Shown one piece after another: positions 1 through 9,115 of a stretch of DNA of 64,000 nucleotides. Origin of the DNA: Vibrio sp. STUT-A11 (GTDB lineage: Bacteria > Pseudomonadota > Gammaproteobacteria > Enterobacterales > Vibrionaceae); contig NZ_AP026763.1 in the NCBI RefSeq assembly GCF_026000435.1, forward strand, positions 1,488,001 through 1,552,000, read 5' to 3'. Made by a program: the position numbers and the translations under genes. Positions within the stretch are counted from its first letter, which is position 1. Every line of letters begins with the position of its first letter. The notes under the pieces were generated by a model. It was not told the origin of the DNA, did no database searches, and saw only the letters and a program-made list of their open reading frames with translations.

Positions 1-515
1 AAGAAAATAGCGGTCGAGTAACCGACAAACATCCATACGTGAACAGCGGCAACAGAGAATAGGGCAATGGAAGAGTCTCCAAGCCAAATTTGCTGCATGC
101 TACCCATGCCGAATGAAGCCAGAAGCTCGTTTAAGCCTCCACCCATTGGTGCATAAAGGTACTGCCATACATAACCTGCAATCACTAGCGACAGCATTGA
201 AGGTACAAGTAGGGCAGTACGTAATGCATCGCGCACTGCGGGAATACTGTTTAAGATGGCGGCAAAAATCAGCCCCAACCCGTTTTGGAACACGACGACG
301 ACAATACCGTAGATCATGGTATTTTTCAGCACCTGAACATAGCGCTGATCGGAGAATATCTCACGATAATTATCTAAACCAACCCATGTTGCTTCACCAA
401 CACCAGCATACTCTGTCATCGACAATGAAATCCCCTTGAACACTGGATAGATAGTGAACATGAGATACAAAAATAGAGCCGGAATAAGGAAATACAACCT
501 TTTATCGACTTTCAT
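1..515 (-). CDS. Sugar ABC transporter permease, MalF/UgpA type (partial)
   Basis: Inner-membrane permease subunit of a carbohydrate ABC importer. The reverse-strand reading frame opens with an ATG at 513-515 and runs off the left edge, so only about 171 N-terminal residues are seen. A first transmembrane helix (residues about 7-28) is followed by a short periplasmic stretch with a YREIF-type segment, then by further hydrophobic helices, the usual layout of MalF/UgpA-like permeases. It lies 68 bp downstream of the solute-binding protein gene on the same strand, so the two are probably one operon; a second permease would be expected beyond the edge. The substrate is unknown; context suggests an agar-derived or other red-algal sugar. 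Confidence 0.85.
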   Translation of the reverse strand, partial: MKVDKRLYFLIPALFLYLMFTIYPVFKGISLSMTEYAGVGEATWVGLDNYREIFSDQRYVQVLKNTMIYGIVVVVFQNGLGLIFAAILNSIPAVRDALRTALLVPSMLSLVIAGYVWQYLYAPMGGGLNELLASFGMGSMQQIWLGDSSIALFSVAAVHVWMFVGYSTAIF

Positions 516-583
516 AACTACAACCCTCAATTAGCCTATGGGCAAAGACGGCAGCTATAAAGGTATAGCTGCCAAACAAGCAA

Positions 584-1837
584 TTAACGTTTCGCGATAT
601 CGCGAGCTACAAGTGCGTCCCAACGCTCAAGAATCACGTTATAGTCTTGGCTTGGATTTAACATAAATGACATGATGTCATTCGTCATATCACGTGTTAC
701 TTCAACAGGCAGCGCACCGACAGGAAACGTTACATATTGCATAGCGTCACGCGCTTCGACATAATCTTTGGCAATATTCATTGGCAGACCTGAAGTACCA
801 CCAGTTAGTGTGGTCATTGCTGTATCTGCTTCCAAGAACAGTTTTAGGTTCTCGTCTAGAGTCCAGAAGTCGATCCACTTTTTAGCTGCGTCAACTTGCT
901 TAGCATCTTTTGGAATTGCCCAACCAGGGCCAAGGTAATCTAGAGTGATACCTTTATCGCCATTAATCGATGGGAACGGTTTTAGAGAGAAGTTTTCTGG
1001 TAAAGAATCTTTAACAAATGGGTTGATGTTCCATAAACCCTGAGGCAGCATAGCGATACGGCCAGATTGAAATGTTGTCAGTGCCACCGACCATGGGTCT
1101 GTACCCGCACTAATTTTTGGATCGAAACACTTAGCATCAATCATTTGACGGAACGCCTCAAATGCGTTCTTCATTGATTGGTCTTCAGCGAATTTGATTT
1201 TGCCATTGTTAAACTGAGCTAAACGGTCTTGGCTAGGTACATCACCATCAGCAAGACCTAGTGCTAAGAAGAAAATGTAAGGTGTCCAAGCGCCGTTATT
1301 ACCTGCAAGTAAAGTTGGTGTGATGCCTTCATTATTTAGCTGCTTACATGTAGCTGTAAACTCAGCAACGGTTTCTGGATACTTTGTAACACCCGCTTTG
1401 TCCATTAAGTCATCATTAACATAGATACCCATGCCGGAAACTTGAAGCATTGCGTAGTATACATTGTTGTCTAAGCCAAGATGTGCTTGTAGACCAGGTT
1501 GAATACGTTCAACGAAAGCTTGATCACCAATTTCCATTAGCTGACCGGCCCCACCCCAGTGTGTGATAAACTCGCGGTCAACCATGATGACATCCGGTGG
1601 GCTACCAGCCTGGAAACGTGCTGGAATGCTGGTTACCATGTCATTACGCGCCATGTAATTAAGACGAACTTTAATGTCAGGATACTGCTGCTCAAACTTT
1701 TCGATTAGAACTGGAAAGTTTGCAACTTCTGCTCCTGCGCCCTTCCAACTAGCGACTTCTAGTTCGACTTTATTTGCGCCAAAGCTAGATGCTGAGAGAG
1801 TAAGAGCTGTTATAGCTGCAAGTTTTGTTAGTTTCAT
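584..1837 (-). CDS. Carbohydrate ABC transporter solute-binding protein
   Basis: Periplasmic sugar-binding protein of 417 residues, a usual length for the family-1 extracellular solute-binding proteins (MalE/UgpB type). The N-terminus is a Sec signal peptide (MKLTKLAAITALTLSASSFG, cleavage near residue 20). The mature part has the family pattern: a beta-strand VASWKG start, a PDVIMVDREF segment, a GRIAMLPQGLW segment and a YLGPGWAIPKDAK segment before the C-terminal helices. It is transcribed towards the permease gene and divergently from the ATPase gene at 2141. A TTGGAATACCAA palindrome sits in the shared intergenic region. The exact ligand cannot be read from sequence. Confidence 0.9.
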   Translation of the reverse strand: MKLTKLAAITALTLSASSFGANKVELEVASWKGAGAEVANFPVLIEKFEQQYPDIKVRLNYMARNDMVTSIPARFQAGSPPDVIMVDREFITHWGGAGQLMEIGDQAFVERIQPGLQAHLGLDNNVYYAMLQVSGMGIYVNDDLMDKAGVTKYPETVAEFTATCKQLNNEGITPTLLAGNNGAWTPYIFFLALGLADGDVPSQDRLAQFNNGKIKFAEDQSMKNAFEAFRQMIDAKCFDPKISAGTDPWSVALTTFQSGRIAMLPQGLWNINPFVKDSLPENFSLKPFPSINGDKGITLDYLGPGWAIPKDAKQVDAAKKWIDFWTLDENLKLFLEADTAMTTLTGGTSGLPMNIAKDYVEARDAMQYVTFPVGALPVEVTRDMTNDIMSFMLNPSQDYNVILERWDALVARDIAKR

Positions 1838-1916
1838 TGTTACCTTCCTTTATGGTACTCGATGAATAAATAAGTTTACTCACCAAGGATCTTTGTTATT
1901 TGCCATTAAAATTTAA

Positions 1917-1928
1917 TTGGAATACCAA
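1917..1928. promoter_or_regulatory. Candidate GntR operator (TTGG-N4-CCAA) between the ABC genes
   Basis: TTGGAATACCAA is a near-perfect palindrome with AT-rich arms, close to the TTGGTATACCAA core recognised by UxuR/ExuR-type FadR-family regulators. It lies between the divergent binding-protein and ATPase genes, 80 bp upstream of the former. A second palindrome, ACCAATTGGT (1945-1954), is next to it. A CRP-like half-conserved site, TGTGA-N6-TCAAA, spans 1967-1982. The rest of 1838-2140 shows no gene. Confidence 0.5.
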
Positions 1929-2140
1929 ATTTAGAGGTAAGATTACCAATTGGTTGATGATTAATGTGTGATTGGCTTCAAATTAGCTGGATTAAGCCGC
2001 TAGTATGGTTTGTCTGTAGCAACAATTATGAATTCAATCACAATTACGGACTAAATTACCAAAAACCTATTAACCAACGCGGTATGTTTAAGTTATTTTG
2101 GTTGATAAGTTGAGGTGTTTAAGAATTTAAGGCTCAGAAA

Positions 2141-3232
2141 ATGGCAGATATCAAACTATCAAACGTTAAAAAGCGTTTTGGAAAAGTACAAACAATTCAC
2201 GGCGTTGATTTAGAAATAGATCACGGAGAGTTCGTCGTTTTTGTTGGCCCATCGGGCTGTGGTAAATCAACTCTCCTACGTTTAATCGCTGGTCTTGAAA
2301 CTATATCCGATGGTGAAATATTCATTGGCGGTAATATGGTGAACGACGTTGAACCTGCTGAACGTGGTATCTCAATGGTATTCCAATCATATGCGCTATA
2401 CCCTCATATGACGGTTGAAGAGAATATGGGGTTCGGCCTCAAGATGAATGGGGTATCTAAAGATCAAGTGAATAAGCAGGTATTACTTGCGGCTAAAACA
2501 CTTCAGCTGGAGCCACTCTTAAAGCGTCGACCAAAAGAGCTGTCGGGGGGGCAGCGTCAGCGTGTAGCGATTGGTCGTGCTATTGTCCGTAACCCAAGTG
2601 CTTTCCTATTTGATGAGCCTTTATCGAATCTTGATGCAGAGCTGCGTGTTGAAATGCGCTTACAAATAGCTCGTTTACACCAAGAAATTGATACAACTAT
2701 GATCTACGTAACGCACGACCAAGTGGAAGCTATGACGCTGGCTGATAAGATTGTTGTTCTACGTGATGGTCGTATTGAACAAGTTGGCTCACCTTTAGAA
2801 TTGTATAATAAACCAATCAATATGTTTGTTGCTGGTTTTATTGGTTCACCAAAAATGAACTTTATAGATGGCGCAATCACAGAAGTTGACAAAGAGTTTT
2901 TGAATGTTCGTCTTGCCGACGAACAGATTATCTCTATTCCGATGAAGCAGCAGAGTGGTTCAAAAGTAGGTGATCTCGTGAAAGTTGGCATTCGACCTGA
3001 ACATATTCATGTTGAGGAAGAGAAGGGGAATGTGACGATTCGTTTTACAAGTGAAGTGGTTGAGCGCTTGGGTAACAGTACTTATCTATTTGGCCAGTAT
3101 GCAAAGCAAGAGGGGTTCATTGTTCACCACCCAGGCGACAAAGAGGTGAGCGCATTCGACAACATCGACCTTTACTTTTCTGTATCGGATTGTCATGTGT
3201 TTGATGAGAGCGGGATCTGTATTAGCAACTAA
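2141..3232 (+). CDS. Sugar ABC transporter ATP-binding protein, MalK/UgpC type
   Basis: Cytoplasmic ATPase of 363 residues that energises a carbohydrate ABC importer. Visible motifs are Walker A GPSGCGKST (residues 36-44), the signature LSGGQRQR followed by AIGRAIVRNP, Walker B FLFDEPLSNLDAELR, and the switch histidine in YVTHDQ. The C-terminal 120 residues are a TOBE/OB-fold regulatory domain containing GIRPEHI, typical of MalK/UgpC subunits that serve several sugar importers. It is divergent from the binding-protein and permease genes and is the only ATPase here, so it is probably their partner. A regulator gene follows on the same strand after about 500 bp. Confidence 0.9.
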   Translation: MADIKLSNVKKRFGKVQTIHGVDLEIDHGEFVVFVGPSGCGKSTLLRLIAGLETISDGEIFIGGNMVNDVEPAERGISMVFQSYALYPHMTVEENMGFGLKMNGVSKDQVNKQVLLAAKTLQLEPLLKRRPKELSGGQRQRVAIGRAIVRNPSAFLFDEPLSNLDAELRVEMRLQIARLHQEIDTTMIYVTHDQVEAMTLADKIVVLRDGRIEQVGSPLELYNKPINMFVAGFIGSPKMNFIDGAITEVDKEFLNVRLADEQIISIPMKQQSGSKVGDLVKVGIRPEHIHVEEEKGNVTIRFTSEVVERLGNSTYLFGQYAKQEGFIVHHPGDKEVSAFDNIDLYFSVSDCHVFDESGICISN

Positions 3233-3729
3233 TTATTAATACGATGATTGTAAAAGGCGGCTGGGGTAAGCAAATCTCTAGCCGCGTTCTGGTGTACCCC
3301 ACAGGTCTTTTCCAACCGAGTTTAATTCGTCACAACAGTAAGTTGTAAGGAGTTACTTACAACTAAAAGAGAATAAATGATGGTGAGGGATATAAGAAAT
3401 TCCTAAGCATGGCGCTCAGGGCCAAATTACAGATTGTGCCTCCATGTTCTTACCTGCTATAGCGTTCCAGATCAATGGCATTTGGAAGATACATCACGGT
3501 TGATTCTTAATCTAAATCATTTTTCTTTTTTGGTAAACCATTGCTGGGTTTTAATCCAAAATTGGTTTGGCTTTATTTGAGGCCTGTCTTATTATAAGAG
3601 AAATTTCGAGGGTTATACTGGTTATCTAGGGATAAATATGTCACTTTGACCGTATATCAAACGAAAATGAGAAAATTAGAAGTTAACATCCTTACTAGTT
3701 GTTGACCAATGGTAATGGTTTAGGACAGA
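3233..3729. other. Intergenic region with hairpins, no gene seen
   Basis: No convincing reading frame. A GCGGCT/AGCCGC inverted repeat lies near 3258-3284. A perfect 9-bp stem AGTTGTAAG/CTTACAACT spans 3341-3364, which may end the ATPase transcript although no U-tract follows. A TTGGTAAACCAT operator-like site is at 3530-3541, upstream of the GntR gene. Confidence 0.5.
3530..3541. promoter_or_regulatory. Candidate GntR operator TTGGTAAACCAT
   Basis: This 12-mer is identical to the one at 21715-21726 before the LamB-like porin gene. It lies about 190 bp upstream of the GntR-family regulator gene, where autoregulation would be expected. Function is inferred from repetition and palindromy. Confidence 0.5.
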
Positions 3730-3730
3730 A

Positions 3731-4492
3731 ATGACTATGGCTAAACACGCAAATAGACGAAGATATTTTGATGTAGGTAAACAGATAGAAGAGCTTTTGT
3801 ACTCTGGGGAGTTTAAGGCCGGGGAAAGGTTACCTTCTGAAAGGGAACTGAGTGAGCGTTTTGATACCAGCCGCGCGACTATTCGTGAAGCAATCATCAT
3901 GTTAGAACTTAAGGGATTAATCGCTGTAAAACAAGGGGCTGGAATTTACTTTATAGATTCTCCTGACAAGACTTGCAATACACTATTAACTCCAATAAGT
4001 GACATAGGGCCATTTGAGCTTTTGCAAGCCAGACAAGTCATAGAAAGTAATATAGCTGGGTTTGCTGCCACACAGATCAAATTCAATGAACTTCAAGCTT
4101 TAAAGAAAGTCGTTGCACAACAAGAAAATGAGCTTAACGGTGATAGTACAAGGTTTGAAGAACTTGACCAAAAGTTTCATCAGATGATCGCGGAATCGAC
4201 TCAAAACCGAGTTCTAATCAATCAAGCGAACCAAATGTGGAGCACTGTACGCATTCATAACCCACTTTGGCGAGAACTAAACCATAAATACCTTCATGAA
4301 ACAGAGCTGAAAACCGCATGGGTTGAGGACCATAAGCAGATTCTTATCGCGTTGCAAAAACGTTCTGCAGAAGAGGCTAAGATTGCAGTTTGGCGTCATA
4401 TAGAGAACAGTCGGCAGGAGTTGATGAAGCTGGTCAATAACGAAGAGTCTTCTGCTGAGTTTGATGACCTTTTTTTTGCGCAAGATATTTAG
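3731..4492 (+). CDS. GntR/FadR-family transcriptional regulator (UxuR/ExuR-like)
   Basis: DNA-binding regulator of 253 residues. Residues about 10-75 form the GntR winged helix (GERLPSERELSERF, then TSRATIREAIIMLELKGLIAVKQGAG). The rest is a helical FCD ligand-binding domain (LLQARQVIESNIAGFAA; later FHQMIAESTQN and an H-x(3)-E-like helix near the end). An AGGACAG ribosome-binding site supports the ATG at 3731. The gene stands just before the aldehyde dehydrogenase and near the ABC genes. FadR-family regulators of uronate and sugar-acid genes bind TTGGTATACCAA-like operators, and such sites recur across this window, so it is the best candidate for the agar-locus regulator. The effector is unknown. 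Confidence 0.85.
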   Translation: MTMAKHANRRRYFDVGKQIEELLYSGEFKAGERLPSERELSERFDTSRATIREAIIMLELKGLIAVKQGAGIYFIDSPDKTCNTLLTPISDIGPFELLQARQVIESNIAGFAATQIKFNELQALKKVVAQQENELNGDSTRFEELDQKFHQMIAESTQNRVLINQANQMWSTVRIHNPLWRELNHKYLHETELKTAWVEDHKQILIALQKRSAEEAKIAVWRHIENSRQELMKLVNNEESSAEFDDLFFAQDI

Positions 4493-4602
4493 TCACTACC
4501 TAGAATTACAACCATTTATTGTGTTTGACAGAGAGCGTTCTGCTCTAAAATACAAAATTTTGATTTTGCGCACGCCAAATTGGTTAAACTGTGGTTATAT
4601 TG

Positions 4603-4612
4603 TGGTGGACCA
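4603..4612. promoter_or_regulatory. Candidate GntR operator TGGTGGACCA
   Basis: TGGT-GG-ACCA lies 60 bp before the aldehyde dehydrogenase start, with a looser TTGGTTAAACTG site near 4580-4591. It matches the inner part of the TTGGTNNACCAA pattern. Confidence 0.4.
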
Positions 4613-4672
4613 GTTTTTTTTGGCTGTCTATTTTTTAAAGGCGGCTATCACTAGTTTAGAGTAGGAATAACT

Positions 4673-6115
4673 ATGAAACGTTACCAAATGTACGTTGACG
4701 GCCAGTGGATTGACGCTGAGAACGGCAAAGTTGATCAGGTTATTAACCCGTCAACCGAAGAAGTGCTTGCTGAGATTCAGGATGGTGACCAAGATGATGC
4801 TGAGCGCGTTTTAAGTGTGGCTAAACGTGCACAATCTGACTGGAAACGAGTGCCCGCGCGTCAACGTGCTGAACTGTTGAGAAAGTTTGCTCAAGAAATC
4901 CGTAATAACCGTGAGCATCTTGCAGAGTTACTCGTGAGCGAACAAGGCAAATTATACCGAGTTGCGTTGGGGGAAGTCGATGTAGCTGCATCTTTTATCG
5001 AATACGCCTGTGACTGGGCTCGTCAGATGGATGGCGATATTGTTCAATCTGATAATGTGAACGAACATATCTGGATTCAAAAAATTCCTCGTGGTGTCGT
5101 GGTAGCGATCACTGCATGGAATTTCCCATTTGCATTAGCAGGTCGCAAGATAGGACCAGCACTGGTTGCGGGTAACACTATTGTTGTTAAACCAACCTCT
5201 GAAACTCCGCTAGCAACGCTAGAGTTAGGCTATATTGCTGAAAAAGTAGGTATTCCTGCAGGTGTACTCAATATAGTTACCGGTGGTGGAGCAAGCTTAG
5301 GTGGCGCTTTAACTAGTCACCGTTATACAAATATGGTCACTATGACAGGTTCAACACCCGTTGGTCAGCAGATAATCAAAGCATCTGCGAATAACATGGC
5401 TCACGTTCAACTAGAGCTCGGTGGTAAAGCACCGTTCATCGTAATGGAAGATGCTGATCTGGAGCAAGCTGCTGCCGCTGCACTACATTCACGCTTCGAC
5501 AACTGTGGTCAGGTATGTACATGTAACGAACGTATGTATGTGCACTCTAGTGTCTACGATGAATTCATGGCGATCTTTATGGAGAAAGTCCAAAATATCA
5601 AAGTGGGTAATCCTATGGATCCAGAATCTGATATGGGTCCTAAAGTAAACAAACGAGAGCTTGATCATATGGAAGCATTAGTCGCGCAGGCATTGAAAGA
5701 AGGCGCGCAACTTTTGCATGGTGGCAAGCGCCTTACGGAGGGTGAGTTTGGAAAGGGCTTCTGGTTTGAACCCACAATCTTAGGTAATGTTCAACAATCA
5801 ATGACGATTGTTCATGAAGAGGCATTTGGTCCAATTCTTCCTGTTATAAAATTCGACACTTTTGAAGAAGTCATTGATTACGCAAATGATAGTGAGTATG
5901 GCTTGGCAACTATGATTTGTACGCGAAATATGAAGTATGTACATCGCTTAACTCACGAGCTTGAATGTGGTGAGATTTATGTGAACCGTGGTCATGGAGA
6001 ACAGCATCAAGGTTTCCATAATGGATATAAACTGAGCGGAACTGGTGGTGAAGATGGAAAATATGGCTTCGAACAATATTTAGAGAAGAAGACATTCTAT
6101 GTGAATTTCGACTAA
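4673..6115 (+). CDS. Aldehyde dehydrogenase, AldA-like; candidate 3,6-anhydro-L-galactose dehydrogenase
   Basis: NAD(P)-dependent aldehyde dehydrogenase of 480 residues, cytoplasmic. The Rossmann-domain ITAWNFPFALAGRK motif, the catalytic glutamate in LELGGKAP (E248) and the catalytic cysteine in GQVC (C282) are all present, as is the late HEEAFGPILPV motif. The C-terminal end (QGFHNGYKLSGTGGEDGKYG) resembles E. coli AldA. A GTTTAGAGTAGGAATA stretch places a ribosome-binding site before the ATG. In agarolytic Vibrio the first step of anhydrogalactose use is oxidation to anhydrogalactonate by such an enzyme; this role is inferred from agar-locus context and a shared operator. Lactaldehyde oxidation is the main alternative. 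No anhydrogalactonate cycloisomerase gene is visible in the window. Confidence 0.85.
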   Translation: MKRYQMYVDGQWIDAENGKVDQVINPSTEEVLAEIQDGDQDDAERVLSVAKRAQSDWKRVPARQRAELLRKFAQEIRNNREHLAELLVSEQGKLYRVALGEVDVAASFIEYACDWARQMDGDIVQSDNVNEHIWIQKIPRGVVVAITAWNFPFALAGRKIGPALVAGNTIVVKPTSETPLATLELGYIAEKVGIPAGVLNIVTGGGASLGGALTSHRYTNMVTMTGSTPVGQQIIKASANNMAHVQLELGGKAPFIVMEDADLEQAAAAALHSRFDNCGQVCTCNERMYVHSSVYDEFMAIFMEKVQNIKVGNPMDPESDMGPKVNKRELDHMEALVAQALKEGAQLLHGGKRLTEGEFGKGFWFEPTILGNVQQSMTIVHEEAFGPILPVIKFDTFEEVIDYANDSEYGLATMICTRNMKYVHRLTHELECGEIYVNRGHGEQHQGFHNGYKLSGTGGEDGKYGFEQYLEKKTFYVNFD

Positions 6116-6169
6116 AATAGTCGAGATAGTAAGTGGCCCCGTCCTAATATGAGTTGACACTCTCTAACT

Positions 6170-6200
6170 AAAACGCTCGATGTGCTTCATCGAGCGTTTT
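6170..6200. terminator. Bidirectional terminator-like hairpin
   Basis: A perfect 13-bp stem AAAACGCTCGATG/CATCGAGCGTTTT with a 5-nt loop lies between the dehydrogenase stop (+ strand) and the end of the IS3-type orfB remnant (- strand, stop at 6206). Its A- and T-tracts let it serve both directions. Confidence 0.75.
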
Positions 6201-6205
6201 ATATT

Positions 6206-6435
6206 TTAAAGCCGCATTTGATAATAGCTCTCTACAGATTCTGCAACCATTTTTCTTGCTTCTTCCAGATCTTTCGGTTGCCTAAGAAAGAACCTCTTTT
6301 TGAGTATTCCATTTACACGTTCTGCTAGTGCATTCTGATAGCTGTCATCGCCGTCATTCATCGACCAACCGATAACTTTTCGTGAGTAAAGATCGATGAC
6401 TACGGCTAGATAAAGCCAGCCTTGCCAGGTCCTAA
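6206..6435 (-). pseudogene. IS3-family transposase orfB, 3' fragment
   Basis: Reverse-strand frame reading LYLAVVIDLYSRKVIGW, then MNDGDDSYQNALAERVNG and a C-terminal tail ending QMRL, stop at 6206. This is the C-terminal integrase-core part of an IS3-family orfB. The section between GWSMNDG and the DDSYQNALAE motif is shorter than in intact IS3 transposases, suggesting an internal deletion that removed the second catalytic aspartate region. Its 5' continuation lies on the far side of the group II intron, at 8669-9110. Confidence 0.75.
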
Positions 6436-8668
6436 GTAGAGTAAGAGACAGAGCGTAGTCGAACTATCTCTCTGCAATCCTCTCCGAACCGTATGCGCTT
6501 AGTCAAGGCCAATGGCCATAGCAACATCTGAATATCTCGAAGTAACCGTGTTTCTGGCTTCCGTCAAAAGGTAGGGATTGGTTGCTGGAAGACGCCACTT
6601 GAACGGCATCTTTTGGCTACTCACAAGCCGGAGAAGGGAGATACCACACAGATGCCCGTGATTCGTTTTACCGAAGAGCACCCATGTTTTGGCCTTCTTC
6701 GGCTCCGGTCGCTTACACCATTTCTTCAACAGTGCTTTAATACGACATTTGTACTTGCGTGCCAGCCAGTGCGCTAGCTTCCAGAACACCACTCTGTCTA
6801 TCCGTCCATAAGTCATAGCAGGGCGATAGAACTGCGACCATCCACTGAGCTTCTGGTTTATCTTCTCGACCTTGTCTATCATGCTGCAACTAAAGTCCCC
6901 TGAAAGCTCTTTTACTAACGCGTGAGTGAATGGTTTCGCCTTAACCTTCGGTATTGTGGTAACGACTCGCATGTTTCCTCTAGGACCACGTTTTCGGATA
7001 ATCCGATGCCCCAAGAAGACGAAGCCATCGTTCACGTGTGTGATATGGGTTTTCTCCATATTTAGAGTGAGCTTTAACTTCCCTTCAAGGAACTGTCGAC
7101 TTTCGTTTCGGATATTTTCAGCATCTTGTTTTGTCCCTTGGACTATGAGAATAAAGTCATCGGCATAACGACAGTAGGCAACCGCTGGTTGCCACTGCCA
7201 GTTATTCTCAATTGCTGAACGGCGTCCTATTTTTATGCTGTTGTTTAGATACCATCGATCTTTGCGAGCTTTCTTACTCAGATGGCGTTGATGAAGATAC
7301 TGATCGAACTCATTAAGCATGATATTCGACAAGAATGGAGAGATGACGCCGCCCTGAGGTACACCCTGTTGCGTTGCACAGAACAAGTTTCTCTCAACAT
7401 GCCCTGATTTGATAAAACGCCAGAGTAAATCAAGAAAACCATTGCAGCTTATCCGCTTACGCACACACTTGATCAACAGTCTATGGTGTACGGTATCGAA
7501 GTAACTCGATAGGTCACCTTCGATTACCCATCGACCACGAGTGTCTGTACTGTCAGCGAGCTGTAATCTGACTGTGTGGATCGCATGGTGGACGCTGCGC
7601 TCTGGTCTGAAGCCATAAGATAATGAGTGGAAATCATTTTCCCATATCGGCTCCATTGCCATCAGTATCGCCCGTTGGACTATGCGATCACGCAGGGTTG
7701 GAATGCCCAGCGGGCATTGTTTCCCATTTGCTTTAGGTATATAGATGCGTCTAGCGGGCATAGGCTGGTAATTACCGGATTGTAGTTCCAGCTTGAGCTT
7801 GCGTAGATAGTCGCCCAATTTCCCTTGCAGGTGATGTTTAGTCACACCATCCACTCCCGGTGTTCTGGCTCCTTTTGAAGAGAGTGTTTTCTCTGCCGCA
7901 TGGCATAGCCAGTCAGGATGAGAGATTAGTTGAAGCAGACGTTGACCCTACGGGTTTTATCGTCTGCTGCCCATGTTGCTAGCTTGTGTTGCATTTCACT
8001 GATTATCAAAGGTCTTCACCTTGTTACAGTCAGCTAGTTCGCTGACACAAGTTGATTAAACTGTTCTCCTGCGCCATGTAATGGGCTTTCCCCATCTCAG
8101 ACTACTACGAGAACTCCGCCAGTCTGTTTGTCGTCGGGGGCATGCTCCCTATACATTCAAACAGACCTTCCCCGGTTTACCTATCTGAACTCAACCATAT
8201 TGGGGTGGATGCTGATCGCAGTCTTTAACCTTATCGTTCTGTAAGGTGATGATGCTAAGAAGCTGACTTGTGGTGGCACTTCTCTCCATTGCTGAGGTTT
8301 ACATATCCTCATTAAGTCGGTGTATTTGATCTTACTTGTATCAATCACACAGCATCATACCGCCTGATAACTCGTGTAGACGGTGGCGACATTTCAGCCC
8401 ATAGATGCGGGTTAATCAGTTCATGTTCTTCATCCGTCCAATACTCAGTCTAGAAGAGCATCTTGGCTTAACGAGTTCGCCTCACTCTCCGTTGTCAGCG
8501 AGTTACATCACCTTACCAGCATCGGTAAGTCACTGTCGCTCAGACTCATACGCTGTCACAACCCAGCGTATCCACAGGCACTTAACTCCAAGTATCACAG
8601 TCTGTGGATTTCAGATAGACTCGTGGTTCAATTTAAGCATCCATGATAGCCCTGAACTCCGGGCACAC
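6436..8668 (-). mobile_element. Group II intron inserted in an IS3 orfB
   Basis: The reverse strand starts GTGTGCCCGG at 8668, a typical GUGYG 5' end, and finishes CTCTAC at 6436, a typical AY end. Joining the flanks gives ACCTACA+TTAGGACCTGG, which restores the in-frame IS3 transposase words TYIRTWQGW, so the junctions are supported by exon restoration. Length is 2233 bp, with the reverse transcriptase frame in the second half. A domain VI-like stem (CAGAG...CTCTG) is visible near 6445-6475. I could not draw a conventional domain V by eye: the ACGGTTC arm at about 6482-6490 lacks an obvious partner. The intron may therefore be degenerate or fold differently. Confidence 0.8.
6499..7994 (-). 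pseudogene. Group II intron reverse transcriptase/maturase, frameshifted near its N-terminus
   Basis: The long frame (about 450 residues, 6499-7854) carries the reverse transcriptase fingers-palm motifs: IPKANGKQCPLGIPTLRDR, GFRPERSVHHAI, EGDLSSYFDTVHH, QGVPQGGVISPFLSNI and the catalytic YADD in CRYADDFILIV. These are followed by FLGHRI and a maturase-type thumb/X region (YRPAMTYGRIDRV). The protein would normally begin at the ATG at 7994 (MQHKLATWAADDKTRRVN), but reading is lost at about 7940-7945, where one base appears missing. The downstream frame resumes with LLQLISHPDWLCHAAEKTL. An intact enzyme is unlikely unless an internal start is used. No C-terminal HNH endonuclease motif is evident. 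Confidence 0.8.
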
Positions 8669-9110
8669 TGTAGGTAATATCAGTTACTCACGATTTATCA
8701 GGAGCACTGACCTCAAACTGTCGGTTTAAATGATTGGGCATAATGATTGAGGGACGACCATAACCATAATTTCGGTGTATCTTATAGTTACGTATCGCTC
8801 TTATACCCATAATTTTTCATAATCTTAAGCACTCGATTAGGCCCACAACATTCGCCGAGTTCTTTAAGATCTAGAGTAATTCTCCGATAGCCGTAGATTC
8901 CATCGCTGGCATCGTAAGAGCTACGGGTCAACTCGAGTAGTCGCCGATCTTCAATAGCGCTTTGTGATTCTGGTTCATGCAGCCATGCATAATAGCCTGC
9001 TCTTGTTAGCCGCAACACAAGACACATCGTCATGATTTTAAACATCTCAGAGTGCACCAGAATAAACTGATACTTTATTCTGGCAGGCTTGCAAAGTATC
9101 TCGCGGCCTA
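8669..9110 (-). pseudogene. IS3-family transposase orfB, 5' fragment, with the tail of orfA
   Basis: Reverse-strand words ARIKYQFILVHSEMFKIM, RLTRAGYYAWLHEPES, GIYGYRRITLDLKELGE and GPNRVLKIMKNYGYK are the N-terminal part of an IS3-family orfB (HTH_21 region). The overlapping frame ends ARYFASLPE-stop at 9075, the classic end of IS3 orfA, so the normal orfA/orfB overlap is preserved. The frame is broken after GYKSDT, then continues as WLWSSLNHYAQS/PNHLNRQFEVSAPDKS. A TGA replaces the expected tryptophan codon just before the intron. The upstream orfA part lies beyond an IS110 insertion, at 10463-10566. Confidence 0.75.
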
Positions 9111-9115
9111 AAGGG

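Noticed and set aside
8405..8677. Plus-strand 90-codon frame
   Set aside because: It lies inside the reverse-strand group II intron, overlaps its 5' end, and has no motif or ribosome-binding site.
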